Shown piece by piece: positions 7,353 to 14,680 of a stretch of DNA of 42,343 nt. The stretch covers positions 1 through 42,343 of the forward strand of contig WGLP01000018.1 in NCBI GenBank assembly GCA_016125505.1, written 5' to 3'. The notes under the pieces were generated by a model, which was not told the DNA's origin, did not search any database, and was given only the letters and a program-made list of their open reading frames with translations. The position numbers and the translations under genes are program-made. This DNA is from Gammaproteobacteria bacterium. GTDB lineage: Bacteria; Pseudomonadota; Gammaproteobacteria; UBA6429; Thiohalophilaceae. Every line of letters begins with the position of its first letter. Positions within the stretch are counted from its first letter, which is position 1.

Positions 7353-9656
7353 TTACACGGAGGAGTGATTTTTTTCTGGCAGTGTCTGTGAGCTGAGTTC
7401 AAATGGCTGGCCTGTCAACGCCAATGCAGCAAGATCATCGGCGCTAACAGGCCGACTGAGTAAGTAGCCCTGCATCGTGTCGCAACTATACTGGCGCAAT
7501 AATTGTAAGTGTGACAGTTCCTCGACACCTTCCGCGACCACTTCCAGATCGAGTTGATGGCCAAGTTCGACAATGGCGCGGACAATCGCCCGATCGGAGG
7601 CATTGGATTCCATCTGCTGTACAAACGATTGATCAATCTTGAGAGTCTGAATCGGGAAACGTTTGAGATAGGCCAGTGAAGAAAAACCCGTACCGAAGTC
7701 ATCAATTGCCAGTTTGACATCCAGCGCACGTAATCGCGACATGATGTCAATGGCGGTTATCCCGGTCATGGCAATGCCTTCAGTAATTTCCAGTTCCAGG
7801 AGATCAGGTGACAGGCCAGATTCCGACAGTATCAACGCAATCCGATCCGGCAGGTCGCGGGTAAACTGCCGGGCGGAAATATTGACGGCCATTGTCATGG
7901 TGGGCAGGCCTTGTTGCCGCCAGTGCAGGCATTGTTGACAGGCGGTGCGCAGAATCCAGTCGCCAATGACTGTAATACTGCCAGTTTCCTCTGCAAGCGG
8001 AATGAATTCAGCTGGCGAAATGGTGCCCCGTTTGGAATGTTCCCAGCGCACCAATGCTTCGACGCCGGTAATCATGCCGGTGCGTAAGTTCACTTTCGGT
8101 TGATAACACAAACGGAGTTCATTGTGGGTAATGGCGTGCCGCAGCTCATGTGAAAGTTCCAGTTGCCTGAGCGCATTGGCATTCATATCGGCATGATAAA
8201 TACAAAAATCATCACCGCCTTTTGTGCTGACATTACGCATGGCGCTTTCTGCATTCTTTAATAATTGAACCAGATCGTGACCATGTTCAGGAAAGTGCGC
8301 AATACCCACACTCATGGACACAGACAAAGAACGGCGCTCAATAGAAAATGGCTCACGTATCGACTGGCGCAGGACTGTACCAAAATCAGCTGACTGATCG
8401 ATGTCTGTCAGGTGTGCAAGTACAGCAAAATGATCACCTTCAAGCCGGTACAGTGTTGAACTTAACTCAGGGGCCAGGCCGTCCAACGCAAGATTGAGGC
8501 GCGTCGCCAGAGCGCTAATCAACCGATCGCCGACGAGATGGCCCAGTCCCTGCGAGATCATACGGAAACGATCCACATTGATCAGCGCAATCAATACCTG
8601 TGACTGATGATTTTGTGCTGAAAGCAAGACGTTAGCGTCCCTGTCCAGATGACGCCGGTTCGGCAAACCGGTTTGGGCATCATGGTAGGCCAGAAATTCC
8701 ATATGGCGCTCCGCTTCACGCCGCGCGGTGATGTCCTGCAGATAAACGTGATAGGTATCAAAATCATCAAGATACTGCAGGGTGCAGAAAAAATCATTCT
8801 TCGCCACACGGTATTCAAAGCGAAGCAGCGGTATATTGCGCAAGCGCATGGCAGTGAGTCGCTCGGGCAAGTCATCTGGTAACAACCTGATATTTTCGAC
8901 GCTGTCCGCTGACATCATGTCGATTAATTGTTGTGCCGCCGGATTTGCAAAATTCATCAGTCCATTGCCATCAAGCCGGAGCACAGGATTCGGGTTGCGT
9001 TCGGGAAAGAGCGTCAGCAAGCGACGCTCGCGTGCATCAGATAAATGCTGATAGGCATAATGGCCAAAGAAGAGCGACATGATAAAAATGATAACGCTGA
9101 CAGCCGCAACCGAATAAAACATGTCCTCTGTCGCGCCGGATACAAATTGACTGCGGAATGCGACCTGTTTTTCAACAGCCTGCGATAATTGTTCAAGAGT
9201 TTCGTTTAGAGAGCGTGATACCGTGTCAATATCGCCCAGAATACGACGAGCCTCATCCCAGTCAACACGCGCTGGTGCCAGCGTTTGTTCTAGTGCTGTT
9301 GCCAGACGTTCCAATGTCGCTTGATTCTCGTGCAATGTTGATAGCGCAGGGTGATCCGGAAAAGTAGCCGTTAACCACTTCATTCCTTGTTCGATTCTCC
9401 GGACATTGTCCGCGAAGTCACGGCGGTAGCTGAGTTGATCAGTATCGGTATAATAACGATACAATATTGGTTCACGCGCAATCACCGCCTGTTTTAAATT
9501 CGCGATCATACGTAAACGTGAAATATCACTTTCGTTAAGCAAAACAATTTCATCGCGGACCTTTTGTCCCTGCGAATAAACATAGGCGGACACCACGCTA
9601 CCAAGTCCCAGTACCACGATATAAATCAGAAACAGCCAGCGGCGGTCAAAAGCCAC
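7353..9656 (-). CDS. Membrane GGDEF/EAL protein, likely c-di-GMP phosphodiesterase
   Basis: The 767-residue protein has two membrane segments (about residues 7-26 and 178-200) flanking a periplasmic helical sensor, then a PAS-like region, a GGDEF domain (from AYHDAQTGLPNRR) and an EAL domain. The GGDEF signature reads RLEGDHF and is degenerate, so cyclase activity is unlikely. The EAL domain keeps EALVRWEH, NISARQF, LELEITEG, IDDFGTGFSSL, KIDQSF and VVAEGVE, so c-di-GMP hydrolysis is expected. It stands alone on the minus strand; nothing in the sequence links it functionally to the sulfur or metal genes. Confidence 0.92.
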   Translation of the reverse strand: MAFDRRWLFLIYIVVLGLGSVVSAYVYSQGQKVRDEIVLLNESDISRLRMIANLKQAVIAREPILYRYYTDTDQLSYRRDFADNVRRIEQGMKWLTATFPDHPALSTLHENQATLERLATALEQTLAPARVDWDEARRILGDIDTVSRSLNETLEQLSQAVEKQVAFRSQFVSGATEDMFYSVAAVSVIIFIMSLFFGHYAYQHLSDARERRLLTLFPERNPNPVLRLDGNGLMNFANPAAQQLIDMMSADSVENIRLLPDDLPERLTAMRLRNIPLLRFEYRVAKNDFFCTLQYLDDFDTYHVYLQDITARREAERHMEFLAYHDAQTGLPNRRHLDRDANVLLSAQNHQSQVLIALINVDRFRMISQGLGHLVGDRLISALATRLNLALDGLAPELSSTLYRLEGDHFAVLAHLTDIDQSADFGTVLRQSIREPFSIERRSLSVSMSVGIAHFPEHGHDLVQLLKNAESAMRNVSTKGGDDFCIYHADMNANALRQLELSHELRHAITHNELRLCYQPKVNLRTGMITGVEALVRWEHSKRGTISPAEFIPLAEETGSITVIGDWILRTACQQCLHWRQQGLPTMTMAVNISARQFTRDLPDRIALILSESGLSPDLLELEITEGIAMTGITAIDIMSRLRALDVKLAIDDFGTGFSSLAYLKRFPIQTLKIDQSFVQQMESNASDRAIVRAIVELGHQLDLEVVAEGVEELSHLQLLRQYSCDTMQGYLLSRPVSADDLAALALTGQPFELSSQTLPEKNHSSV

Positions 9657-9776
9657 GACACGTCACTGCATTGCGCCCGGCGCCAGTGTATTCCGTCAGG
9701 GACAAGCTGAATGCGCGTATGTGTGTGAGTATGAATAGCAATTTAGACATAATGCACGTCCTCTAATTAACGCCAT

Positions 9777-9803
9777 CACGGAGCAAGATTGGCTTGCTCC
9801 GTG
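9777..9803. terminator. Hairpin between the DsrE and GGDEF/EAL genes
   Basis: Perfect arms CACGGAGCAAG and CTTGCTCCGTG surround a 5-base loop. It lies 19 bp after the stop of the minus-strand DsrE gene. There is no strong T-run, so termination may be partial. Confidence 0.6.
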
Positions 9804-9821
9804 ACATGAAGCGATGCCGCA

Positions 9822-10283
9822 TCAGGGACGGATATAGGCGTAGCCGGCTTGCTGCTTGCGCATGATCTCGATCACACCCGCCGGGACGTAACCGATGCTT
9901 GTCAGCATGTCGGCCTGGGTCAGTTTCATGGCTTTCATCGTATTCTGACAGGCCACGACCTTGATGTTTTTACCCAGGGCGTCATCGACCCGGTTGCCGA
10001 CTTCCGAATCCATCTTCAGCATACCGATCCCCGGACCATAGACCACGATCTCCACCTCGGCCTTGTCCGCGCCACCCAGTGCATTGAGAACATTATTGGC
10101 GTTATTGATCGCCAGGTTCCATTTTTTTGGATCATTATCGCTGACCTGAATCACCACCTTTTCTTTATCCGTCGAAGCGGCCAGTGCCGTATTGATACTC
10201 ACCGAAGACAGCGTTGCGATCAGCCCGAGAAGGGTCAGCACAGACAAGATAGCGTTACGCGTAGAAGTAAATTGTTTAAGCAT
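9822..10283 (-). CDS. Secreted DsrE-family protein
   Basis: A 153-residue protein with a signal peptide (hydrophobic stretch about residues 12-35, cut near ALAA). The mature part fits the DsrE/DsrF-like fold: VVIQVSDNDPKKWNLAINNANNVL, then EIVVYGPGIGML, and a single cysteine in VVACQNTM. Relatives handle sulfur, but the secreted versions have no proven role. It lies downstream of the buf-type operon in the same direction but after the hairpin at 10506-10529, so it may have its own promoter. Three further DsrE-family genes occur in this window. Confidence 0.85.
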   Translation of the reverse strand: MLKQFTSTRNAILSVLTLLGLIATLSSVSINTALAASTDKEKVVIQVSDNDPKKWNLAINNANNVLNALGGADKAEVEIVVYGPGIGMLKMDSEVGNRVDDALGKNIKVVACQNTMKAMKLTQADMLTSIGYVPAGVIEIMRKQQAGYAYIRP

Positions 10284-10505
10284 AAGTCATTCCTTACATA
10301 GTTTGAGTAAACGAAACGCTCCCGGGAGAGTTGTGGTCTTACCAGCACCAGATGCAACCAGGATTCTTGATTAGTCGCTCAAGAATAAAAAAGCTTACAG
10401 GCTATGATTGCCCAGAAATACATATATATAAGTGTGAGTATGCGAAAGTGTGAAGAAAAAGGACCAAAGGGTTTGGAAAGCTACCCCGAGGACTGGATTA
10501 AAATA

Positions 10506-10529
10506 GATGCCGGGGGTAAGCCCGGCATC
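10506..10529 (-). terminator. Terminator-like hairpin after the doxX-like gene
   Basis: Arms GATGCCGGG and CCCGGCATC flank a 6-base loop. On the minus strand the hairpin is followed by TATTTTAATCC, a moderate T-rich run. It lies 39 bp after the DoxX-like stop codon and probably ends the buf-type operon. Confidence 0.65.
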
Positions 10530-10567
10530 AAGTGACATTTTTCTGTGAGCTTGCAGGGTTACCTGGG

Positions 10568-11179
10568 CTAGCGCTGACCATCCTTGCGCCGGCAAAACTT
10601 CTCCGCCAGCCAGTAATCCACGCTGGCATAACGGCCAGCGCCATAAAAGAACAGCACCAGCAGCATCAGGAAATACGTGGCGGCGAATTCGATGCCGTTT
10701 TTAAGGACCGTGATGCTGCCCTCTTCGGTGATCCAGTCATAGTCGCTGTGCTCTTTAAGGATCTCGCGCGCCTTGTCGCGCCGTTCGACGGCGCCTTCGA
10801 TTTTATCCATGCGCCATTCCCACGGTACGGTCAGCGTGGTTTCCGGCAGGGCATGCCAGCCGTTTTCCCAATGGGCGGTGCCGGCGGCGACGATCATGGT
10901 GAACATCAAGGGAATCGCAAACCAGCGCGTGGCCAGGCCAATCAGGATTGCAATGCCGCCAAAAAACTCCGTCGCACCGGCGAGTGTCGCCATCAGCATC
11001 GGCGCGGGCATGCCCAGATATTCACCGAAATAATACGCGGTGTCTTCCAATGCAGTGAGCTTGCCGTAACCGGCAATGATGAGGATGGGTGCCAAAAAAA
11101 TACGTAACAATAATGGCGCGAGAAAATCCACCGAGCGGGATTGCTCCAGCAGTTTTTGCAGTTTGATCATAAAGTTCAT
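10568..11179 (-). CDS. DoxX-family membrane protein (HvfD/BufD position)
   Basis: The 203-residue protein has about four membrane segments. The DoxX signature is visible in LLLRIFLAPILIIAGYGKL and in GATEFFGGIAILIGLATRW. It is the last gene of the operon, 36 bp after the DUF2063 gene. DoxX proteins are the usual fourth gene of hvf/buf/gig-type operons, where they may help export or redox-couple the modified peptide. That role is inferred from context; an insert of charged residues (about 105-140) makes this copy somewhat long. Confidence 0.88.
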   Translation of the reverse strand: MNFMIKLQKLLEQSRSVDFLAPLLLRIFLAPILIIAGYGKLTALEDTAYYFGEYLGMPAPMLMATLAGATEFFGGIAILIGLATRWFAIPLMFTMIVAAGTAHWENGWHALPETTLTVPWEWRMDKIEGAVERRDKAREILKEHSDYDWITEEGSITVLKNGIEFAATYFLMLLVLFFYGAGRYASVDYWLAEKFCRRKDGQR

Positions 11180-11215
11180 GCGGTACTCCTTGATGCAGTG
11201 GCTATTGAAGGAAAT

Positions 11216-11992
11216 TCATGTTGTTGTCACGCCCAGAATGACATCGCGGCACTTGAGGTCATGCAGAATTTGCAGCCCGCCCTGAATGACCATTTCCGGG
11301 TTCATGTGCTGCAGTTGCGCGGCAATGGCATTGAGCATTTGTCGGGTTGTTTGCTTTACATCTGCCTGAATTAACGCTAACAGTTGTGCCGCCACCGGAT
11401 TGATTTGCAGAAAATGCACTTCGTCATGTCGATCCCGATAAACGATTAGGTCCGTTGGCTGTTTAGGCGGTTGCTCGGGCAGGAAGTCAGAACAAATCTG
11501 GTGAACCGGATAGTCATAACTCAAGATCCATGCCAGCGGTGACAGCACAGGTACTCCGCCGAGTAAATCGCCGTTTGTCTCGATGCCATGCACATCGATT
11601 TTCTGCTCGCTGATGCTCAGCGCAAGTTCAGCCCATTCGTAGTGTGCAAGTTCGAGCATGAACGGAAAATCGTCTGCCTGCGTTATGCGTTCGTGTTCGA
11701 GATAGCGCAGAAATTCGCGTGTCATTTGCGGAAACAGCGGCGTGCTGGCCATGTGCGTTTCAAAATAATCGCGGATCAAACGTGTCCATTGTTCATTCGG
11801 CATGATCGATCGCAGCACCGGAAAACCGCTCGACATAAAGCTTTCGACATTGTTAAAGAACAGCTCGTTGTAGATCTGCATATGCCGCGCCTCGATATCC
11901 GGCGGCCGCGGAAACTTGTCCGGATTACGCACATGCGCAGTAAACCGGTACTGTAACTGTTTAAAATTCGGCGTTTTAGCTGTATCGAGCAC
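11216..11992 (-). CDS. DUF2063 partner protein of the MNIO enzyme (HvfC/BufC-like)
   Basis: The 258-residue protein begins with a DUF2063 domain: IYNELFFNNVESFMSSGFPVL, then a helical region with FPFMLELAHYEWAELAL. The C-terminal part is less conserved. In characterised MNIO systems this protein binds the precursor leader and forms a complex with the DUF692 enzyme. Here it overlaps the MNIO gene by 17 bases, a sign of tight coupling. Its shorter relative at 25882-26436 sits beside the second MNIO. Confidence 0.88.
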   Translation of the reverse strand: MLDTAKTPNFKQLQYRFTAHVRNPDKFPRPPDIEARHMQIYNELFFNNVESFMSSGFPVLRSIMPNEQWTRLIRDYFETHMASTPLFPQMTREFLRYLEHERITQADDFPFMLELAHYEWAELALSISEQKIDVHGIETNGDLLGGVPVLSPLAWILSYDYPVHQICSDFLPEQPPKQPTDLIVYRDRHDEVHFLQINPVAAQLLALIQADVKQTTRQMLNAIAAQLQHMNPEMVIQGGLQILHDLKCRDVILGVTTT

Positions 11993-12833
11993 GTCGTTGA
12001 TCCTGTAACCGATGTCTTGCCTGTAAATTCGCTATCTTGTCGATTTCCCCGAGCAGCTCAGGTACCGGCGGGATATTGAAGTCGCGTTCCAGCAGGGTAG
12101 GGATGACACCGAAATGCTGATACGTGGTTTCTAACAGATCCCAGACCGGGTCGATGACATCCGCCCCATGCGTATCAACAATGAGATCTTCGGCGTCGTT
12201 GTAGTGACCGGCCACATGAAGGTACGCGATCCGGTCGGCAGGCAAGGCCATGAGAAATTGTTCGGCATCATAGTCATGATTGATACTGTTGACGTAAATG
12301 TTGTTGACGTCGAGCAGCAGTTGGCAGTCCGCCTCTTCCAGTACGCCGTTGAGGAAATCGATTTCCTCCATTTCTTTGCCGGGTGCGGCATAGTAGGAGA
12401 CGTTTTCCAGCGCGATGGGCTGTTCGAGAATATCCTGCACGCGCCGGATGCGTGCGACGACATACTTCAATGCCTCTTCGGTGAACGGAATCGGCATCAA
12501 GTCATAAAGATGACCATCGTCACTGCAGTAACTCAGATGCTCACTGTACAGGCGAATATTGTGTTCGCGCAGAAAGCATTTGAGTTTATGCAGGAAAGCT
12601 TCGTCCAGTGGCGCCGGTGATCCAATCGAGAGTGATAAACCGTGGCCAACAAACGGATAACTCTCGGTGAAGTCACGAAACAGTTTACCGTATTTACCGC
12701 CGACGCCAAGCCAGTTCTCCGGCGCAACCTCCATGAACGCCACCTCAATTGGTGGTTGGGCCGCCAGCGGAGCCAACATGCTCCGCCGCAGACCCAGACC
12801 AGCGCCATGAACTTTGTAATGTGACTTGTTCAT
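11976..12833 (-). CDS. DUF692 multinuclear iron oxidative enzyme (HvfB/BufB-like MNIO)
   Basis: The 285-residue TIM-barrel protein has the expected metal-ligand segments of the family in order: GHGLSLS, SEHLS, ALENVSYY, LLDVNN, HVAGH, VDTHG and LLERDFN. MNIO enzymes use two or three iron ions to oxidise cysteines in small precursor peptides, giving thiooxazole or oxazolone-thioamide groups that bind copper. The substrate is almost certainly the EGKCG-repeat peptide encoded 18 bp upstream. The length and motifs suggest a complete enzyme, unlike the broken relative at 26411-27046. Confidence 0.93.
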   Translation of the reverse strand: MNKSHYKVHGAGLGLRRSMLAPLAAQPPIEVAFMEVAPENWLGVGGKYGKLFRDFTESYPFVGHGLSLSIGSPAPLDEAFLHKLKCFLREHNIRLYSEHLSYCSDDGHLYDLMPIPFTEEALKYVVARIRRVQDILEQPIALENVSYYAAPGKEMEEIDFLNGVLEEADCQLLLDVNNIYVNSINHDYDAEQFLMALPADRIAYLHVAGHYNDAEDLIVDTHGADVIDPVWDLLETTYQHFGVIPTLLERDFNIPPVPELLGEIDKIANLQARHRLQDQRRARYS

Positions 12834-12851
12834 AGTGCAGCAGGTAATGGC

Positions 12852-13157
12852 TTATTTCTTACCGCCACATTTACCTTCACCACACTTGCCTTCTTTCTTG
12901 CCTTTCTTGTCCTCGCCGCACTTGCCTTCACCGCATTTGCCTTCCTTGGATTTGTCGCCGGCTTTCTTGCCTTCACCGCACTTGCCTTCCTTGCCTTTAT
13001 CGGCTACCTGCATGAAACCGCTGTTGAGATCGCTCATCGCAAACGGATTTTCACCGGCGGGCGTGGCGTTGGCGATATTGCTCGCGGCCAACGTGGCGGC
13101 GAAGGTTGCGCCCAGGGCGAGTGAAATCGGTTTGATGAGATTGCTCTGCTTTGACAT
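12852..13157 (-). CDS. EGKCG-repeat RiPP precursor (HvfA/BufA-type metal-binding peptide)
   Basis: The 101-residue product starts at ATG 13157 behind GGAG with seven-base spacing; the longer frame upstream is not needed. The N-terminal 32 residues look like a signal peptide (ALGATFAATLAASNIANA). A short linker follows (NPFAMSDLNSGFMQVADKG). The C-terminal 45 residues are almost only Lys, Gly, Glu and Cys, with five EGKCG motifs. EGKCG is the motif modified by MNIO enzymes in Haemophilus HvfA, where the products bind copper. I infer that this peptide is exported and buffers copper or another soft metal. The number of modified cysteines cannot be read from sequence. Confidence 0.93.
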   Translation of the reverse strand: MSKQSNLIKPISLALGATFAATLAASNIANATPAGENPFAMSDLNSGFMQVADKGKEGKCGEGKKAGDKSKEGKCGEGKCGEDKKGKKEGKCGEGKCGGKK

Positions 13158-13202
13158 GTCATTTCTCCAGTAAAGAGTAATAAATACCCATCCCAATGAT
13201 TG

Positions 13203-13241
13203 CCTGATACGTATTCGGGAGGGCAAATAATACGTAACAGG
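13203..13241. promoter_or_regulatory. 39-bp dyad upstream of the EGKCG precursor gene
   Basis: Arms CCTGATACGTATT (13203-13215) and AATACGTAACAGG (13229-13241) pair with one mismatch around a 13-base spacer. The dyad ends 45 bp before the precursor start codon, a good place for an operator. The minus strand also reads GTTACG, 15 bases, CGAA, which loosely resembles the GTAACC/CGAA promoter of the Caulobacter ECF SigF. Either or both readings are possible. Confidence 0.5.
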
Positions 13242-13405
13242 TTATTTAATACACCGGCAAGCGTGCTTGCTCATCATGACAGCGGGCAGGTTACTCGCTG
13301 TACTTGCAGGGTTAGTCGCAGGGGAGGGCGGTTACTTACAAAAATATCCTGTCGTGCGTACTGCGGGATGTTGCGCGCGAAAGTGATTAAAGTCCGGCAT
13401 ACTGG

Positions 13406-13495
13406 CAGACACACGCGACGATGGACGAACTGCTGGCGATTTCCCGTGAGTTGCAGGCGCTGGTCGGCCGCTTCAGCATCGGCGCGCATGCGTAA
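13406..13495 (+). pseudogene. Chemoreceptor (MCP) C-terminal remnant
   Basis: Translation gives QTHATMDELLAISRELQALV then GRF and a short tail to TAA at 13493-13495. This resembles the last heptads of methyl-accepting chemotaxis proteins, which often end in ELxxLVGRF. No upstream coding region fits, so only the 3' tip remains. It is a relic from an earlier insertion or deletion and occupies the gap between the buf-type operon and the ArsR gene. Confidence 0.5.
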
Positions 13496-13506
13496 TCAGA
13501 AACTAA

Positions 13507-13848
13507 TTATTTCGATGCGATCGTTTGTGCCGCAGCCGCGGTTTGCATCGCAAGCGTTTGCTCACGCCATTTTGTCATGCCGGTCAATATATCCAGTAGT
13601 GCCGTGTCATACAGACAATAAAAGATAAACGGCCCGTTGCGTTCACCTTTTACCAGCCCGGCCTCCCGTAAGACCCGAAGATGAAACGACACATTGGTCT
13701 GGGACAGGCCGGTCTTGGCAATGATGGCCGAGACCGGGGTACATTCCAGCCCCATGCTGAGCACAATCTTCAGACGGTTGGGCTCGCTGAGTACCTTGAA
13801 AACGCTTGCAAGGTCCAGGATCGAATTTGTATCAGAATGATTTATCAC
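13507..13848 (-). CDS. ArsR/SmtB-family regulator
   Basis: The 113-residue protein has a winged helix-turn-helix: ASVFKVLSEPNRLKIVLSM, then KTGLSQTNVSFHLRVLREAGLV as recognition region, and the wing GERNGPFIFYCL. Cysteines lie at positions 36 and 78. The persulfide sensors SqrR/BigR use two cysteines, but their second one lies in the last helix, so this pair is only loosely similar. The gene is divergent from the persulfide dioxygenase-like gene at 13942 with a palindrome between them. It most likely represses that operon and responds to sulfane sulfur or a metal. Confidence 0.88.
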   Translation of the reverse strand: MINHSDTNSILDLASVFKVLSEPNRLKIVLSMGLECTPVSAIIAKTGLSQTNVSFHLRVLREAGLVKGERNGPFIFYCLYDTALLDILTGMTKWREQTLAMQTAAAAQTIASK

Positions 13849-13862
13849 TTGTGTATTGTCTC

Positions 13863-13882
13863 ATATGTGTTATTACGCATAT
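13863..13882. promoter_or_regulatory. Candidate ArsR operator
   Basis: Arms ATATGTG and CGCATAT pair with one mismatch around six bases. The site lies in the 93-bp gap between the divergent arsR-like and MBL genes, as expected for an autoregulated ArsR repressor. Confidence 0.5.
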
Positions 13883-13941
13883 TATTGATTTAATTCATTC
13901 AGGCTGTCAATACAAGCAGCGTAATTATCTGGAGTATATCT

Positions 13942-14670
13942 ATGTTTTTCAAACAGTTACCCACAAAAGAGGCCTCCCTGTCCTATTTATTTGGCTGCGG
14001 CTCGCTGGGCAAGGCGGTGGCGGTGGATGTCGTGGCCGCTGATGAAGACTGGTTTATGGAGCAGGCAAAAGCGCAAAATGTCACTATTACCCATGTCATT
14101 GAAACCCATGTCCATGCAGATCATTACTCCGGTGGCCGAAAGCTCGCTGAACAAACAGGCGCGAAATATTGTCTGCATAGCAACGCGCAGGTGAAATTTG
14201 CTTTTGAGGTCCTCAATGATGGGGACGTGATTGAAGTCGGGAATGTGTATGTAAAAGTCCTGCATACGCCAGGTCATACGATGGATAGTATAAGCTTGGC
14301 GGTCTCTGACAATCGCCGCAGCGAAGAGGCTTGGTTTCTCATTACCGGCGACACCTTGTTTGTAGGCAGCATTGGTCGCCCCGACCTGGCAGGCCGGGAA
14401 CAGGAAATGGCCGGTATGCTATTCGATACCCTGCACAATAAATTACTGGCCTATCCGGATACAACCGAGATCTATCCAGCACACCAGGCGGGTAGTGTGT
14501 GTGGCGCCGGTATATCGGGCAAACCAGTTTCCACCCTGGGTTTTGAAAAACGATTTAACCCGTTATTGAACATCACGGACAAAAACGAGTTTGTCCATAC
14601 CCTGACAGCTGAGATTCCACCGCGTCCTGCTGAAATGGATCGCATTGTTGAAGCCAACACCCGGGTCTGA
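13942..14670 (+). CDS. MBL-fold persulfide dioxygenase-like protein
   Basis: The 242-residue metallo-beta-lactamase-fold protein has ETHE1-type motifs: THVHADHYSGG, HTPGHTMDSI, ITGDTLFVGSIGRPDLAG and YPAHQAGSVCGAGISGKP. ETHE1/Blh enzymes use mononuclear iron to oxidise glutathione persulfide to sulfite and glutathione. It is the first gene of an operon with MFS, DsrE and rhodanese genes, which fits sulfane-sulfur detoxification. TGGAG lies upstream of the ATG. The SGKP segment also occurs in related MBL proteins of bacterial sulfide-response operons. Confidence 0.88.
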   Translation: MFFKQLPTKEASLSYLFGCGSLGKAVAVDVVAADEDWFMEQAKAQNVTITHVIETHVHADHYSGGRKLAEQTGAKYCLHSNAQVKFAFEVLNDGDVIEVGNVYVKVLHTPGHTMDSISLAVSDNRRSEEAWFLITGDTLFVGSIGRPDLAGREQEMAGMLFDTLHNKLLAYPDTTEIYPAHQAGSVCGAGISGKPVSTLGFEKRFNPLLNITDKNEFVHTLTAEIPPRPAEMDRIVEANTRV

Positions 14671-14680
14671 GAGGTAACAA

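Noticed and set aside
10173..12824. Several plus-strand open frames over the buf-type operon, such as 10532-11107 and 12168-12620
   Set aside because: They mirror the minus-strand genes, have no recognisable domains and lack sensible ribosome sites. The minus-strand genes have clear family motifs.
12852..13157. CRISPR-like or tandem DNA repeat in the precursor gene
   Set aside because: The repeats are coding, of uneven length, with no spacers; they follow the EGKCG peptide motif.
12826..13173. Plus-strand frame encoding a Pro/Leu/Ser/His repeat protein
   Set aside because: It is the antisense of the EGKCG repeat region. The repeat pattern comes from the Lys-Gly-Cys codons of the real precursor.
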